Shown here piece after piece: positions 1 to 11,929 of a stretch of DNA of 64,000 bases. The DNA is from Trichobilharzia regenti (taxonomy: Eukaryota; Platyhelminthes; Trematoda; Strigeidida; Schistosomatidae), in NCBI GenBank assembly GCA_944472135.2, contig OX235267.1, forward strand, positions 17,839,452 to 17,903,451. Direction: 5' to 3'. The first letter of the stretch is position 1; each line of letters opens with the position of its first letter. The translations under genes were made by a program, and so were the position numbers. Below the pieces are notes generated by a model. That model did not search any database. It saw only the letters and a list, made by a program, of their open reading frames with translations, and was not told the DNA's origin.

Positions 1-368
1 CCACTAGGTTTGCAATGATACTTCTATTTTCCAAACACAAGGAGAATGCAAAAGTGGTATCACACCAGAGTAAGGGAAGTAAGTCACACAAATTGTGAGA
101 ACGAAATACATATATATATGTATATATGAATGTTCAGACAAGGGTGTGAACAATCATTAGACAGTCTTAACATGAATGGCTAATTATAATGAAGTATCGA
201 TCCATATATACATAGCGAAATATAACAGACATGTCAACAACCAACATATATGGATATATGTCACCAAGCAACGGACTGTCAACAAACACTCATATTATAT
301 ATAATATAATATAAGGAGAATATACATTGTTAAAGGAGACAAGTTCATACAAGTGAAATGGTCACAGA

Positions 369-1163
369 CTAAGCGAGCAAACAGAAAGAGAGACCAACAT
401 ACACACACACATAAATATATATATGTGGATTAGAAGAAGTAGGTGGGTCAGGAGTAGATGATGAGAGATTTTCGCTCTTTCGTAATGCAAGAATATCAGA
501 GCTTCTGGAAGGTGTTGATTCGACCAGGTGTGTGTCTTTCTGCAGATTAATCAGCCGTTGATATTCATCAGCTATGTCATGTAATGTTAACTTAGGATTT
601 TGTTCTAGCTGATTGAGCAGTCGAGTTCGGATATCTGTGAAACGAGGAGATTGAAGACTGCATTTGAGAATCAAGGCTTTGAATTGATCATCTGTTAAGG
701 ACCTGAGTCGAAATCTCTCACATTCTCGGTTGAATGTGCCAACGTGAGTAAGAAAATCATCATTTTCATTCATTGTCAGCTTGAGGCAACGATAACGTGT
801 GCTGAATAATGAGGAGTGGTCTCCAAAATGTTCACGCAGCAGCTTTATTGTATCATCGAAACACTTGTCACGTGGTTTCTGGGGTAAAATTAGGTTGCAG
901 TACCGTTCATATTCTGCCGGACCCAATTTACGTAACAACACTCGCACCTTCCAGGCATCGTCTTGTGAGGCGAGATCAACAGTGAATAAATCCTCATAAC
1001 GTTGATACCATGTGTCAAAAGTGACATTAGCCTCTGGGTCATAATTGAACTGTGAAATACTGTTCACAATGCCGTCGACAGATGGTAGCATGGTATGATT
1101 GGGATTGCTTGAAGGTGAAGCTGGACCAGTCTGTTGGTTGACGAACATTTCCATTAATTTCAT
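369..1163 (-). pseudogene. Truncated gypsy Gag, copy 1 (264 codons)
   Basis: The reading frame begins MKLMEMFVNQQTG and matches the Gag of G3 (54937-57183) through the Gag core ([40 protein letters not shown]). It leaves the homology after NLSSSTPD. The last 20 or so residues (NPHIYIYVCVYVG) are LTR sequence read through by chance. The zinc knuckles and everything downstream are lost. It may still make a capsid-like protein, but it is a deletion product. Confidence 0.85.
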
Positions 1164-1464
1164 TTGTTGTTCAAATAGTAATACCAGTTTAGAATAATCC
1201 CATCCCCGTCGCCAAATTGTTATGTACTCGTCGACAAATTATTGTTATAGACTGGTCGAGAATTTAATAGTCCTGACGCAAGAAGGCGGAAATCAGAAGA
1301 CCACTAGGTTTGCAATGATACTTCTATTTTCCAAACACAAGGAGAATGCAAAAGTGGTATCACACCAGAGTAAGGGAAGTAAGTCACACAAATTGTGAGA
1401 ACGAAATACATATATATATGTATATATGAATGTTCAGACAAGGGTGTGAACAATCATTAGACAG

Positions 1465-1819
1465 TGTCAGTCACGTCTCATAATCCGTCAATGCCCAGCT
1501 CTTGCTCCGCTCGGCCCCACGCTGTTCCTTGCACCTTTTCAGAAACGCTTAATTGTAATGGTTGTGACAACGAAAACACCGATTGGCAGCTTGGGAATTT
1601 TTATTGTAACACCAACATATAAAAAATATTTCTTTTAAGGTCTGTGAACAAATACTACAATAAATCACGAGATTACTTCTGATGGTTTGCTACTGACTTC
1701 TCTCTGAACAGCGACCGATGAGACGATGACTGTCGTATTGATGCCTCCGCGAAAATTGGAGAAGTTGATTTTAAGCAAACAACCAAGAATTGATCGTTCA
1801 ATCTTCAACTCCATTGACA
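1465..1819 (-). repeat. B1 3' LTR
   Basis: 355 bp, TGTCAGTCACG... to ...CATTGACA on the + strand. It matches the B1 5' LTR and the LTRs of B2-B5. The adjacent inner sequence CTCCTTGGC corresponds to the purine-rich tract TGGCGGGGAG seen beside the B5 3' LTR. Confidence 0.85.
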
Positions 1820-2527
1820 CTCCTTGGCAAAAATGGATCCAACCCTTTTTTTCTTCACGACCAATGCACGTTTACTTGGATGCCATTGCGAGAACCTGGG
1901 TCACACGGACAGAGCTGAAATGGAAAACAAACAGAAAAGCCAACACACCACAAGCATACTCACAGCACAATCTCACACATCAATGACGACCTGCGCCTCC
2001 AGTTAGAGGCATCCCCTTGACATCTTGCAACACAATCTCCACTTGCTAGAATGACTCTTGCAGAACGCAACGGGACCATAGCACCACCTCATGATACTCT
2101 ACGCACATCCTCTTATCTACTCACTACCAATTACCACTGCAATCGCTTGTCACACATTCTGCCTCAGTTCTAGTAACGGTGACGCATGCGAGCCTCAGTC
2201 GTTTACACTCCTTCTCCCCGGCGTGTCGCACCGCAGCTAACAATTATCTCCGTGTGCATTTCATTCTCAGCAATAGCCTAGCCTCCCCGGCGTATACGAC
2301 CCATCTGCTGTCCTTAACATCAATCAATTCATTCACGGATGTAGAAGAATCGAAACAACTTCAGAAGTGATCACGACGAAAATTTTAACAAAATTATGCA
2401 ATAACAACAAGGTACGAAAACAACGAGTAAACACAATGAATCCGAAAACACCAATTGATATGATACCACACATATATACAAACAGTACACACAAACTCGC
2501 GGATAATGTCTTGATGGAATTCCTGAG

Positions 2528-2965
2528 AAGAATTGTAGGACTTACACCAGTACACCTACAACCCTTCACAGGTTGACGATTGTAAGTTGCGGAATATCCG
2601 GACACAAACTAGATTAACCAACAATCACAATAATTGGAACTCACACAATTATTCAACACAAACATATTTACAATCACTACATCAAATGTTGTGGATTCTG
2701 CCTTGGCGAACTACCCTTGAAGAACCGTAGGACTCACAGCAGTACGCCTACATTCCTTCTCAGGTTGATGATCCAAGCGGAAGTCGTCCGGACACAAACA
2801 GAATTACCAACAGCTAGATGACAGATGATTTCAATTCAGTATATACAATATGAACATATGTACGAAATCACACACCAAGCACATTGGACTGCTCATCGAT
2901 GCGCTACCCTTTGAAGAATTGTAGGACTTACAGCAGTACGCCTACGACCCTTCTCAGGTTGACGC
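2528..2965 (-). repeat. About 193-bp tandem repeats in B1 3' region
   Basis: The marker AATTGTAGGACTTACA (and variants) recurs at about 2531, 2723 and 2917, each time followed by a CAGTACGCCTACAACCC-like block and CAGGTTGACG. That gives a little over two units of 192-194 bp. B4 and B5 have only one unit, and B2 has one and part of a second. Confidence 0.7.
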
Positions 2966-4922
2966 CCCAGGTTGGAAAATCGTCGGAGAGTTCATTTGCT
3001 GACTTCCTTCTATGAGCTATATCCTCAAATCTGAACGGTAACACGCTCATGTCATTGTATCGTAGAATATAGATGACGAACAAACACACGACATATCTCA
3101 TCAACCAAGTGTAGCAACAGAGTAATTTACACCAAAGATAATAGCATTCAAATAGTAACTTGAAACTAGAAATGCCTTTGTTCGTGCACGTCAATTTAAC
3201 AATTACTCTCTCGTTTACACTTGGCTTATCCTCACTAAACTGACCATTGATATTCGTCCTTTCAAACGAACTGATACTAGCATAGTCATTGCACAAGATA
3301 CTTGAGTTGATGGGCGTCTTTTTCATTGTGGATGACAACACCAACGACGACTGATTGATATCAGTTGATGAAGTTAGCGGTGGATCAGAAGCTGTTGTTG
3401 CTCGACTTCCAGAAAGTTGTCTACCTGCAAGACCACCACCACTGCCGTCTTTTACTATCAGCTCAGGCTTAGCACTGGCATCTGATGATAGGTGGGCTAC
3501 ATGCTGATCAATCACACTGACGGTCTCACAAGTATGCGTGCCTTCTGCAACTGAATCTGCATTTATTTCTACTTCACCTTCAAGTTGTACAGAACCTTTG
3601 TTCAACTTAGCAGTAGTAGGCATATCCCTCATCTCATCATGATCAACCAAAGACAACTGTGAAGTATCATGATCATTATCACGAATATTCACTTTACCGT
3701 CAACTTCATCATTTTCAAACTCTTTAATAACAGAAGTAGATGATTTGGTTTCTTCCTCAAAAATCCTAAAAGGTTTTGTGTCTTCACTCTGACTAGTAAT
3801 ACCTTGTAAACTTGTGGAGTCAGAACTGGACTCTGAAGCAATAACTCTATTCTGCGGCACTCTATTCAGCAATGGCTTACCAGTTGCAACTACAGACTTC
3901 TTGACCGCACCGTTATCGTCACACAATTCGGAGTCAGGCCTGGAGTTTACATTTAGCTTATCACTGAACTTGCTTACTGGTTCACAGTTCACCTTTGTAT
4001 GCACCTCTTGCAAACGTGTAAAACACAACCGTGTTTGTCTTGCATCTTGTAACTTATCTGTTGAGGATGTACTACGAAACCTGTTACACTCACTAGGTCT
4101 ATATGCATTACTAGACATCATGGAGCCTTCTCGATATCCACCTCTCTGAGGCTTATTCGTCATCAATGATTGCGTTTTACCCTCAGACTGCTCTATTCTA
4201 TGGGTGAGATCTAACAGACTGGAGAACTTGCTCATAGATTGATTGACGCTATCTTTTACTAGTTTCAGAATATCGACGAACCTTGGCTCGATACCCTCAT
4301 CCTCCATACGGGAGCTCATCTTCACCCACTTCCTTTGCAATCGAGTAGGTATACGTCTTGCTATTACTTCTAGTATAAAACTCGAGTTGAGGTCACTCAT
4401 GCGATTCATCGAAATCATTCCATTCTTGTGAATTAGCAAATTATCTAAAAACTCAGGGAATGCCTGGGAGTCATCCTGTAATTGACCACCATTACTCTTA
4501 ACAGCCTCGAATAATTTCCCTGCAATCATCGAAGGTCTTCCAAACCTTTGACGTAATATGCTCATAGCCTCATCGTAGCCCTCTTTTGGCTTCATAAACT
4601 TACAGCACTGTATAGCTCTTGCAGCATCTCCAGTGCAATATCTCATCAAATACATTAACTTCGATTCATCATTTAATAAAATACTACTCAACATGATCTC
4701 AAACTCCCTTACAAATTGTAAATAATCAGCCGGGTTTCCATCGAAACACCGTGGTTCAAATTTAGGGAGTTGGATGTTCCTATTATCCCTGAACGTCGAA
4801 ACAGTAACATCAACCATGCCATACTTAACGTCAGACACCTCGTTACAATTAACAGACAAGTCACCATGACTTACTTTCCTGTTTGCATCCAAGACACTCT
4901 GTCCCTTCTTTGACCCAGATAT
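2928..4922 (-). pseudogene. B1 Gag-like protein, about 664 codons, start codon lost
   Basis: BEL/Pao-type Gag (DUF1759-like). Conserved blocks are LPKFEPRCFDGNPADYLQF, LMYLMRYCTGDAARAIQCC and LRQRFGRPSMIAGKLFEAV. It continues with the degenerate knuckle CFTRLQEVHTKVNC, a long acidic Ser/Thr-rich stretch, and a C-terminal hydrophobic segment (LLFECYYLWCKLL... YVVCLFVIYIL) that looks like a membrane helix. Other copies start MPGSKKGQS; here that ATG is ATA (4920-4922), and the next codons carry on in frame. This is the longest unbroken version in the window and shows that gag and the downstream acidic region were once a single frame. Confidence 0.8.
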
Positions 4923-5066
4923 TGTTGAACTTCACCCAATTCCAAAAGCGTTCCAGATATTGCTTGTTCAAAGAGGACTTGACCGGCACCAGGAAAAATG
5001 AACGGCGACTATCCAAACTTTCACCACCTGTTTCAATCCGCCAGATTTGTTTCTATCGTCAGAAAC

Positions 5067-5424
5067 TGTCAGTCACGTCTCATAAACCGTTAATGCCCAG
5101 CTGTCGCTACGCTCGGGCCCACGCTGTTCTTCGAAAATTTCGGAAACGCTTAGTTATAACGTACGCATAAACCAAAACACCGATCTGCCGCATGAGATTT
5201 GTTTATTGTTACACCAACATATAAAAGGAAAAAGCGAACTAAGGTCTGTAAACAAATATTACAATAATAAACCGTTATATCACTTCTGATGATACTCTAC
5301 TCTTCTTACTGAACAGCGAACGATGGGACGATGACTGTCGTATTGATGTCTCCGCGAAAATCATGGAAGTGGCTTTTGAGAAAACAACTAAGAATTGATC
5401 GTTCAATCTTCAACTCCATTGACA
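5067..5424 (-). repeat. B1 5' LTR
   Basis: 358 bp with the same termini as the 3' LTR. It differs from its partner at many sites, so the insertion is not very recent. In sense orientation the leader continues GTTTCTGACGATAGAAAC and includes TGGCGGATTG, a possible primer-binding site. Confidence 0.85.
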
Positions 5425-5508
5425 AACACTCATATTATATATAATATAATATAAGGAGAATATACATTGTTAAAGGAGACAAGTTCATACGAGTGAAATG
5501 GTCACAAA

Positions 5509-6303
5509 CTAAGCGAGCAAACAGAAAGAGAGACCAACATACACACACACATAAATATATATATGTGGATTAGAAGAAGTAGGTGGGTCAGGAGTAGATG
5601 ATGAGAGATTTTCGCTCTTTCGTAATGCAAGAATATCAGAGCTTCTGGAAGGTGTTGATTCGACCAGGTGTGTGTCTTTCTGCAGATTAATCAGCCGTTG
5701 ATATTCATCAGCTATGTCATGTAATGTTAACTTAGGATTTTGTTCTAGCTGATTGAGCAGTCGAGTTCGGATATCTGTGAAACGAGGAGATTGAAGACTG
5801 CATTTGAGAATCAAGGCTTTGAATTGATCATCTGTTAAGGACCTGAGTCGAAATCTCTCACATTCTCGGTTGAATGTGCCAACGTGAGTAAGAAAATCAT
5901 CATTTTCATTCATTGTCAGCTTGAGGCAACGATAACGTGTGCTGAATAATGAGGAGTGGTCTCCAAAATGTTCACGCAGCAGCTTTATTGTATCATCGAA
6001 ACACTTGTCACGTGGTTTCTGGGGTAAAATTAGGTTGCAGTACCGTTCATATTCTGCCGGACCCAATTTACGTAACAACACTCGCACCTTCCAGGCATCG
6101 TCTTGTGAGGCGAGATCAACAGTGAATAAATCCTCATAACGTTGATACCATGTGTCAAAAGTGACATTAGCCTCTGGGTCATAATTGAACTGTGAAATAC
6201 TGTTCACAATGCCGTCGACAGATGGTAGCATGGTATGATTGGGATTGCTTGAAGGTGAAGCTGGACCAGTCTGTTGGTTGACGAACATTTCCATTAATTT
6301 CAT
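5509..6303 (-). pseudogene. Truncated gypsy Gag, copy 2 (264 codons)
   Basis: Encodes the same 264 residues as copy 1, with only scattered base differences in the flanks (for example at about 5490 and 5513). It shares the same join of Gag to LTR, so the internal deletion came before the duplication. Either unequal crossing-over between LTRs or an assembly artefact could give this arrangement. Confidence 0.85.
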
Positions 6304-6357
6304 TTGTTGTTCAAATAGTAATACCAGTTTAGAATAATCCCATCCCCGTCGCCAAAT

Positions 6358-6852
6358 TGTTATGTACTCGTCGACAAATTATTGTTATAGACTGGTCGAG
6401 AATTTAATAGTCCTGACGCAAGAAGGCGGAAATCAGAAGACCACTAGGTTTGCAATGATACTTCTATTTTCCAAACACAAGGAGAATGCAAAAGTGGTAT
6501 CACACCAGAGTAAGGGAAGTAAGTCACACAAATTGTGAGAACGAAATACATATATATATGTATATATGAATGTTCAGACAAGGGTGTGAACAATCATTAG
6601 ACAGTCTTAACATGAATGGCTAATTATAATGAAGTATCGATCCATATATACATAGCGAAATATAACAGACATGTCAACAACCAACATATATGGATATATG
6701 TCACCAAGCAACGGACTGTCAACAAACACTCATATTATATATAATATAATATAAGGAGAATATACATTGTTAAAGGAGACAAGTTCATACAAGTGAAATG
6801 GTCACAGACTAAGCGAGCAAACAGAAAGAGAGACCAACATACACACACACAT
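6358..6852 (-). repeat. Intact LTR of G1/G2 dimer
   Basis: About 495 bp. The right end is set where the copy at 1-412 and this copy stop matching (after cacacacacat). Contains TATA-rich tracts. In sense orientation it ends ...CATAACA, followed by ATT and then TGGCGACGG. Confidence 0.7.
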
Positions 6853-7289
6853 GTATATGTATATTAATACATATCAGATTAACCTCTCACTTCCCTAATA
6901 ACAGAATTTTCATTTTGATTATTCATCTCATTCTGTTCTCTCTACTCACTGAACAAATCTGTTTCTCATAAACTGTCACCGCTATTTCTTTTGAATTTCT
7001 ATGTGAACCTACAATCCAGCCCTGTTCTTTTAATCAATTTTTCTGTTTCCTGTCTTACTCCTCCCCCTTTTCAACTTTATAGGCGTTTAAATTAATGATG
7101 AAAACTTATACTAAAATTATTGTAATACTTTCATTTTAGATGCGTCAATTTTGATGTATCTCTTCTCTACCGCCACTCAAGTATGTTATTATCATCTATA
7201 AAACCATTGTGGTTTCAGGTAATCCGAAGATGATGAGAACCTGTGAAATAGAATGACATCATTTTATACTGCAAATTTCGTCTTCCTTT
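6853..7289. other. Unassigned AT-rich spacer
   Basis: Unique-looking AT-rich sequence between the gypsy LTR and the RTE fragment. No coding signal is seen. Confidence 0.5.
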
Positions 7290-7882
7290 CTTTATCGAAA
7301 CTTATGGAAGCCTTCGAAGTGGGAACGGGAGTGAGGCAAGTCTATCTACTATCGCCAATGATCTTCCTGATTGCAGTGGATTGGACGATGCGACGTGAAA
7401 CGGGCAGTGAGGTAACAGGCATAAAATGGACTCACGCAAAATACTTGGAGGATCTGGACTTCGCCGATGATATATGTCTGATTTCCCAAAAACTGGAAGA
7501 TATGCAATTGAAAAGCAACAAGCTGGCAGAAGAGGCATCAGAGATAGGACTCCAGGTGAACATAGATAAAACAGAGGTGATGAAGATTTCTGGCCAACAC
7601 CAACAACAACAACAGACAACAATCAGCATAAATGGGAGAACCTGAAAGAAACAGCCTCCTCTACCTACCTGGGAAGCATCGTTTCAACTACAGGTGGAAC
7701 TGATGAGGATATCAAAGCAAGAATCGGAAAAGCATGACAAACTTTCATTACTCCTATGTCTGTGTGGAGGTCAAAAGCGCCCAGCATCAAAAATAAGTTC
7801 CAGATTTTCAACTTCAATGTGAAGTCAGTGCTACTATACGGATCAGAGACCTGGCGCGTCACAAAGAGCATTTCGTCTTCCA
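7290..7882 (+). pseudogene. RTE-type LINE fragment R3 (reverse transcriptase, C-terminal half)
   Basis: Reads [30 protein letters not shown], then [20 protein letters not shown] with the catalytic FADD. After a frame change it continues [20 protein letters not shown] and [17 protein letters not shown]. Truncated at both ends. It has the same block order as R1 and R2 (34-44 kb), so it belongs to that RTE family (SR2-like; the family name is tentative). Confidence 0.85.
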
Positions 7883-7954
7883 TTTTTTCTCCAAATTTAT
7901 CAAGGGAACCTCATGTATTTCGCAGCCATTAGTTTTCCATATTTGATTACTTGG

Positions 7955-8319
7955 TGTCAATATAGTTGACATTTGAACGATTAATTCATTGTTGTTTTCA
8001 AAAACGCAGCTTTCCCATATTTTTCGCGGAGTCATCAATCAGTTGTCGTCTCATTTGTCGTTGTTCAGAAGGAAGTTTATAAAACTATCAGAAGTAATAT
8101 CGTGATTGATTCTTGTAATATTTGTTCTTAGACCTTCTGCTGTGATAACATAATCGTAAGTTTTATGTTGGCGTAAGAATAAAGGATTCTTGAGTCGTCA
8201 ATCAGTGTTCTGGTTTTCGCGTAAGTTATTATCGATTATTTCTGAGAGACTTCGAGGGACAGCGTGAGGCCCAGCGTAGCAAGAGCTGGACCTTGACGGT
8301 TTAGTTATTAGTTGTGATA
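7955..8319 (+). repeat. Diverged BEL/Pao-like solo LTR
   Basis: Starts TGTCAATATAGTTGACATTTGAACGATTAATTCATTG and contains the landmarks of the B-family LTR in order: CGCGGAGTCATCAATC, GTCGTTGTTCAGAA, ATCAGAAGTAATAT, ATGTTGGCGTAAGAATAAAG, CAGCGTGAGGCCCAGCGTAGC. No internal region follows. It is clearly older than B1-B5, and the right end is approximate. Confidence 0.65.
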
Positions 8320-9316
8320 GTTCTTCCATAATATAAGCAAACTGGTACTTTGTAATGTCTAAAGCATGCCATATGAAAAGTGGCCAGGAAAACCTAGCAA
8401 CAACTAACTCAGCCAACCAACCATTTTCCCAAGTTCATTCAACCTGCACTTATCCCCAATCGTACCACTATCCACTACACTCTACTCAGTAGAATATGAC
8501 TTGATTTGCGCCGGTACTGCGAAACATCTGTTGATATGATTAGACGGTTAGATAGCAAAGTAGAGTGTTCTGTGATTGAGAATCATAGTCGTTGTGCTTC
8601 GGATTAATATCGCTCGTGTAGCTGTTGTAACCCTGTGGATATAGCTTTTCCATCATGGTGCATTGCAACATCTAGAAATCATAAACACACTCTCTTTGGT
8701 AGACTTATTCTTACTTTTTAAGTGACTGCAAATAGTGGGTCTTTTGAGGTGTTAGGATGAATACCTCTGAACGCTTTCAGGGAGATTAGAACACCTTTAC
8801 TTTTTTCGACTAGGAGACGATCTTTTTACCAAGAAAGTTCTCAGGATGCCCATTTTTAATTCAAAGATAACGTTAAGTCGCTCACTGAGGTAGTAGCTAT
8901 GGGAGATTACATTCAGCAGAAATTATTTTAAGATAGCTACGCGGCTTTAGGTAGTGCATCATAGAAGTAAGCGGTGTAGGTTAATTGTATCTAAATATAT
9001 TGAACGTTGTATAACTGGTCAAATCATAGTTCCTACATACGAGATGGTTTTATTATATATTATTATTGCTACTATGCATGCATGTGGCATACAGTGTGCT
9101 GCTTTAATCCTAAGAAATAAGAATGCATCCATTTTACAACCCATCACTCATCTTCGGTTTCAGTAAGCCTATTTTCAAGATATCCACACTTTCGGAGTCA
9201 AAATGAGATGTGCAATTTAGTAAGATGCTGAGAACAAATCCGGCCCTCTTGTCTAAACTGGAGAAAATATTGTGATTCAAGATTGCAGCTGCATCTGAAG
9301 TACTTACGCTGTGCCT
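8320..9316. other. Unassigned
   Basis: No convincing coding region or recognised repeat. Short open frames here have no recognisable motifs. Confidence 0.4.
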
Positions 9317-9830
9317 CTAGGTGAATTGTTTATGATTGTGAAGTGCTTTAATTGAGGGCTGAAGATTAAGCAGGAGTGTTTTTTCCATAGTTCTTAGAGA
9401 AGGAGAGATAGTAGCAATAGATCTAAATTTAATACATGTTCCAGTGGATGACATAGGTATGGGGACAATTTTAATGTACTTCAAAATAGCTGGCACGACA
9501 TTTCTGGAAAGATTCACTATATATGTCAGTGTGAGGATAAAAGGGAATATCTGCGCATTTCTTGAAAGTAACTCTTGTCAAACCACCGGGTCTAGTCTAC
9601 AGGATTGATTCGGTGACTGGAGACATTCCAGAACGCCATTTGTATTGAAACCAGGAAGCAGGATTCGTTCACATTTGTAACTCTACAAAGCTTTTCATTT
9701 GTGGGAAAATGTATGAAAGACTTGTTCAGTATGAATGAACGGGGAATACCATTGTAATTAGATTCATGGAGGCGTAAGTTATTTAATATCCATGAAGTAG
9801 ATATGCAAAATCCGCAGTTGTTGGTCATAA
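9317..9830 (-). pseudogene. Degenerate LINE reverse-transcriptase fragment
   Basis: Minus-strand reading gives NLSRNVVPAILKYIKIVPIP, then an RSIATISPSLRTMEK-like block, which fits the region of LINE RTs between the finger motif and the R-P-I-A motif. Upstream (to about 9830) a broken frame reads VLECLQSPNQS, as in the preceding RT block. Strongly decayed. Confidence 0.5.
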
Positions 9831-10688
9831 GAATGATGGATATTTAATAACACCACATGATTCAACTGAATATTTGAAATGGATAAAAATTGGCTCATTG
9901 TCAATTAAACAGCCTACTTGATGTTGTCACTGCATATTAGCACGTTAATGAAGTAGCTTTCAACCCTGGGTTACTACATTTACTTGTACTAAATACTTGG
10001 CGTTTAGCAATATACACACCTGTGACTGGCGAGACAAGGTGAGTTTCGCGTATCGAACAGTGCAGAGGTATTGTCCAACTTGTTAAATACAACTTAGCTT
10101 TCACAATGTGCTATCGCATAGAAACAGACACGAAACCCTGTGAATGACAAAAGTCGCAATCGTATAATACCACAGCAAATCTCTATCCCACTAGCTAAGC
10201 TTAACATGCATTAGTCCGAATTCACATTAAAAAAGCACATCCAGAAGAAGTAGAAGTTAAGAGTATGTTAAACATTTCATTATTTCACAAAACCAGGTAG
10301 TGATGGAGGGTATTATCGTTGGTTTGACCGATTGACATTTCCCCTGACTTCATGTTTGATAACCTCCATATAGGTGAAAAAATTTGGGCATATGTTAGGA
10401 CTAGCACGAAATGAAGTTACAAAAGCGAATTCGACTTATAAGTAGGCAAACTGGATACATGGGTTCTCCTGACACTACGTGAAATTTCTATCCAAATGAA
10501 AGTATTTGTGATCAAAAGCTGGTCTTTATACTGACGCCGTATTCATAAATAGACCTCTCATGCTTTCCACTATTATCATATTTTACTAAAATTAGGAGTG
10601 AAAACGTGACGTATTAGATGCATTATGTATATGCAAGAAAAAAGGTAGCCCAGGTGTCAAACGGGCCGCCAGAGAAGGGCTAACTTGT
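9831..10688. other. Unassigned
   Basis: No recognisable gene or repeat seen. Confidence 0.4.
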
Positions 10689-10831
10689 TCACAATTAAAT
10701 ATTTCAAACTTTGGAACAAACTACCCTCTGAGATTAGATCCTTTGAAAAGCCCGACAGTTTCAAAAGGAGCCTAGAAAAACATATTGACATGTCCACCCT
10801 AGCCCGTCTAAAAGATCTCGACTGCTGGTAG
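10689..10831 (+). pseudogene. 3' end fragment of a LINE
   Basis: One short frame reads KYFKLWNKLPSEIRSF, then SFKRSLEKHIDM, and ends at a TAG. The W-N-x-L-P-x-E-I-R block followed by F-K-x-x-L is the usual C-terminus of CR1/jockey-like polyproteins. Confidence 0.6.
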
Positions 10832-11929
10832 AGTGGTGAAAAAACGACATTTCAATATTTAACTACGGAAAGAACACTAGTTCCTAGATCAACATAATAA
10901 TACTTAGTAATTATGCGTGTTCAATTCTTGAAATTAGTCTGTCATTAAAATACTTAAAATGATAAAATATTTATGCAGCAAATGTTCTCTTGCTTTACCA
11001 CGCTTGTTTCCCTTATAACACTCAATTATTGAGTCGAGTGTATTCTTTGATAATACGAATTATAACATTGATTACACTGTTATCATAGTTTATTCTACTT
11101 TACGGCTCCCTGTAAGACTAACTACCCTTCTTCAGTATACACACACTGCAGTATTGTTAACCAAATGCTAAACTTTTGTTGGTTCTGTGTTAATATCTTT
11201 TTATAATATGTGTAGACAGGTTACTTTGCAATATCAAATGTTGACTATATATAAGACTGTCATGATAATTTAGTACACTAAGTCCTGCCAACCGACCTTA
11301 CCTTCAGTTCATACTACCTACATTGATCCCTAACTATATTGTTCTGCTGAATCTTGCTCCACTATTCACAAAACCTATTCTTTTCACTCTTTAAGGTTTC
11401 AACTTCTTATAAACTAATCTGTTCATTAGGACGCATGCACACAAATATAATATGTTCATAAAGATGTACGTGGAGACCTATTGGAAGCACTCATTAAGAA
11501 GGCTAGGGAGATGGAATATGAGGTACGAACATGTCTGGTACCAAGCAATATATTTGCGGTAGCCATAATAATCATATTCTCAGAGCCTAACATCAAAAAA
11601 GGAGGGAGGGTGGCGCTAGCTGATCAGTAGATATGGTGCTGGTCACTAAGGTGAATCGTCCCATTCTGCAGGAACAGCAATATGAAATTTGACGGCTCGA
11701 GATATTTCTGATTTTTATGAGGGCCTAGATCTTTATCCTGAAAAAGATGATAATGAACGCCTAGAGACATCATGCTTCTGTCTTTAAACACATACCATTC
11801 GCTCAGCCTATTGTTGAGATGCGACCACGCGGGATCTGCACAGATTTATGGAGCATCTTATAAATTAACTTGCTTTCCATTGTCGGATCCTCAAAAACCA
11901 CTTCACAATGTCTCATCTCATTCATTTTC
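10832..11929. other. Unassigned
   Basis: AT-rich, with no gene or repeat I can support. Confidence 0.4.

Larger units (their letters stand above)
1465..5424 (-). mobile_element. BEL/Pao-like pol-less element B1, both LTRs present
   Basis: LTRs at 1465-1819 (3') and 5067-5424 (5') carry TGTCA...TGACA ends. The internal region holds one long minus-strand frame (2928-4922) and a 3' untranslated region of about 1.1 kb with roughly 193-bp repeats. No protease, RT, RNase H or integrase motifs exist, so it depends on another element for movement. It sits in the middle LTR of the G1/G2 dimer. The flanks GACAG and AACAC are not a target duplication, so the insertion site was rearranged later. Confidence 0.85.
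1..6852 (-). mobile_element. Gypsy-type pol-less element G1/G2: LTR-gag-LTR-gag-LTR dimer
   Basis: Two near-identical blocks (about 280-1464 and 5420-6604, offset 5140 bp) each hold a partial minus-strand gag next to LTR sequence. The right LTR (6358 to about 6852, plus-strand start TGTTATGTACTCG) is whole. The left LTR (1 to about 412) is cut by the window edge. The middle LTR is split into 1218-1464 and about 5425-5550 by element B1, with about 120 bp of LTR missing at the join. After the LTR the minus-strand leader carries TGGCGACGGGG, a likely primer-binding site. Gag runs directly into the 3' LTR, so protease, RT and integrase are absent. Gypsy affiliation rests on the Gag match to element G3. 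Confidence 0.8.

Noticed and set aside
369..6303. Two identical 264-codon frames as a duplicated host gene
   Set aside because: They match the Gag part of the gypsy frame at 54937-57183 and end in LTR sequence.
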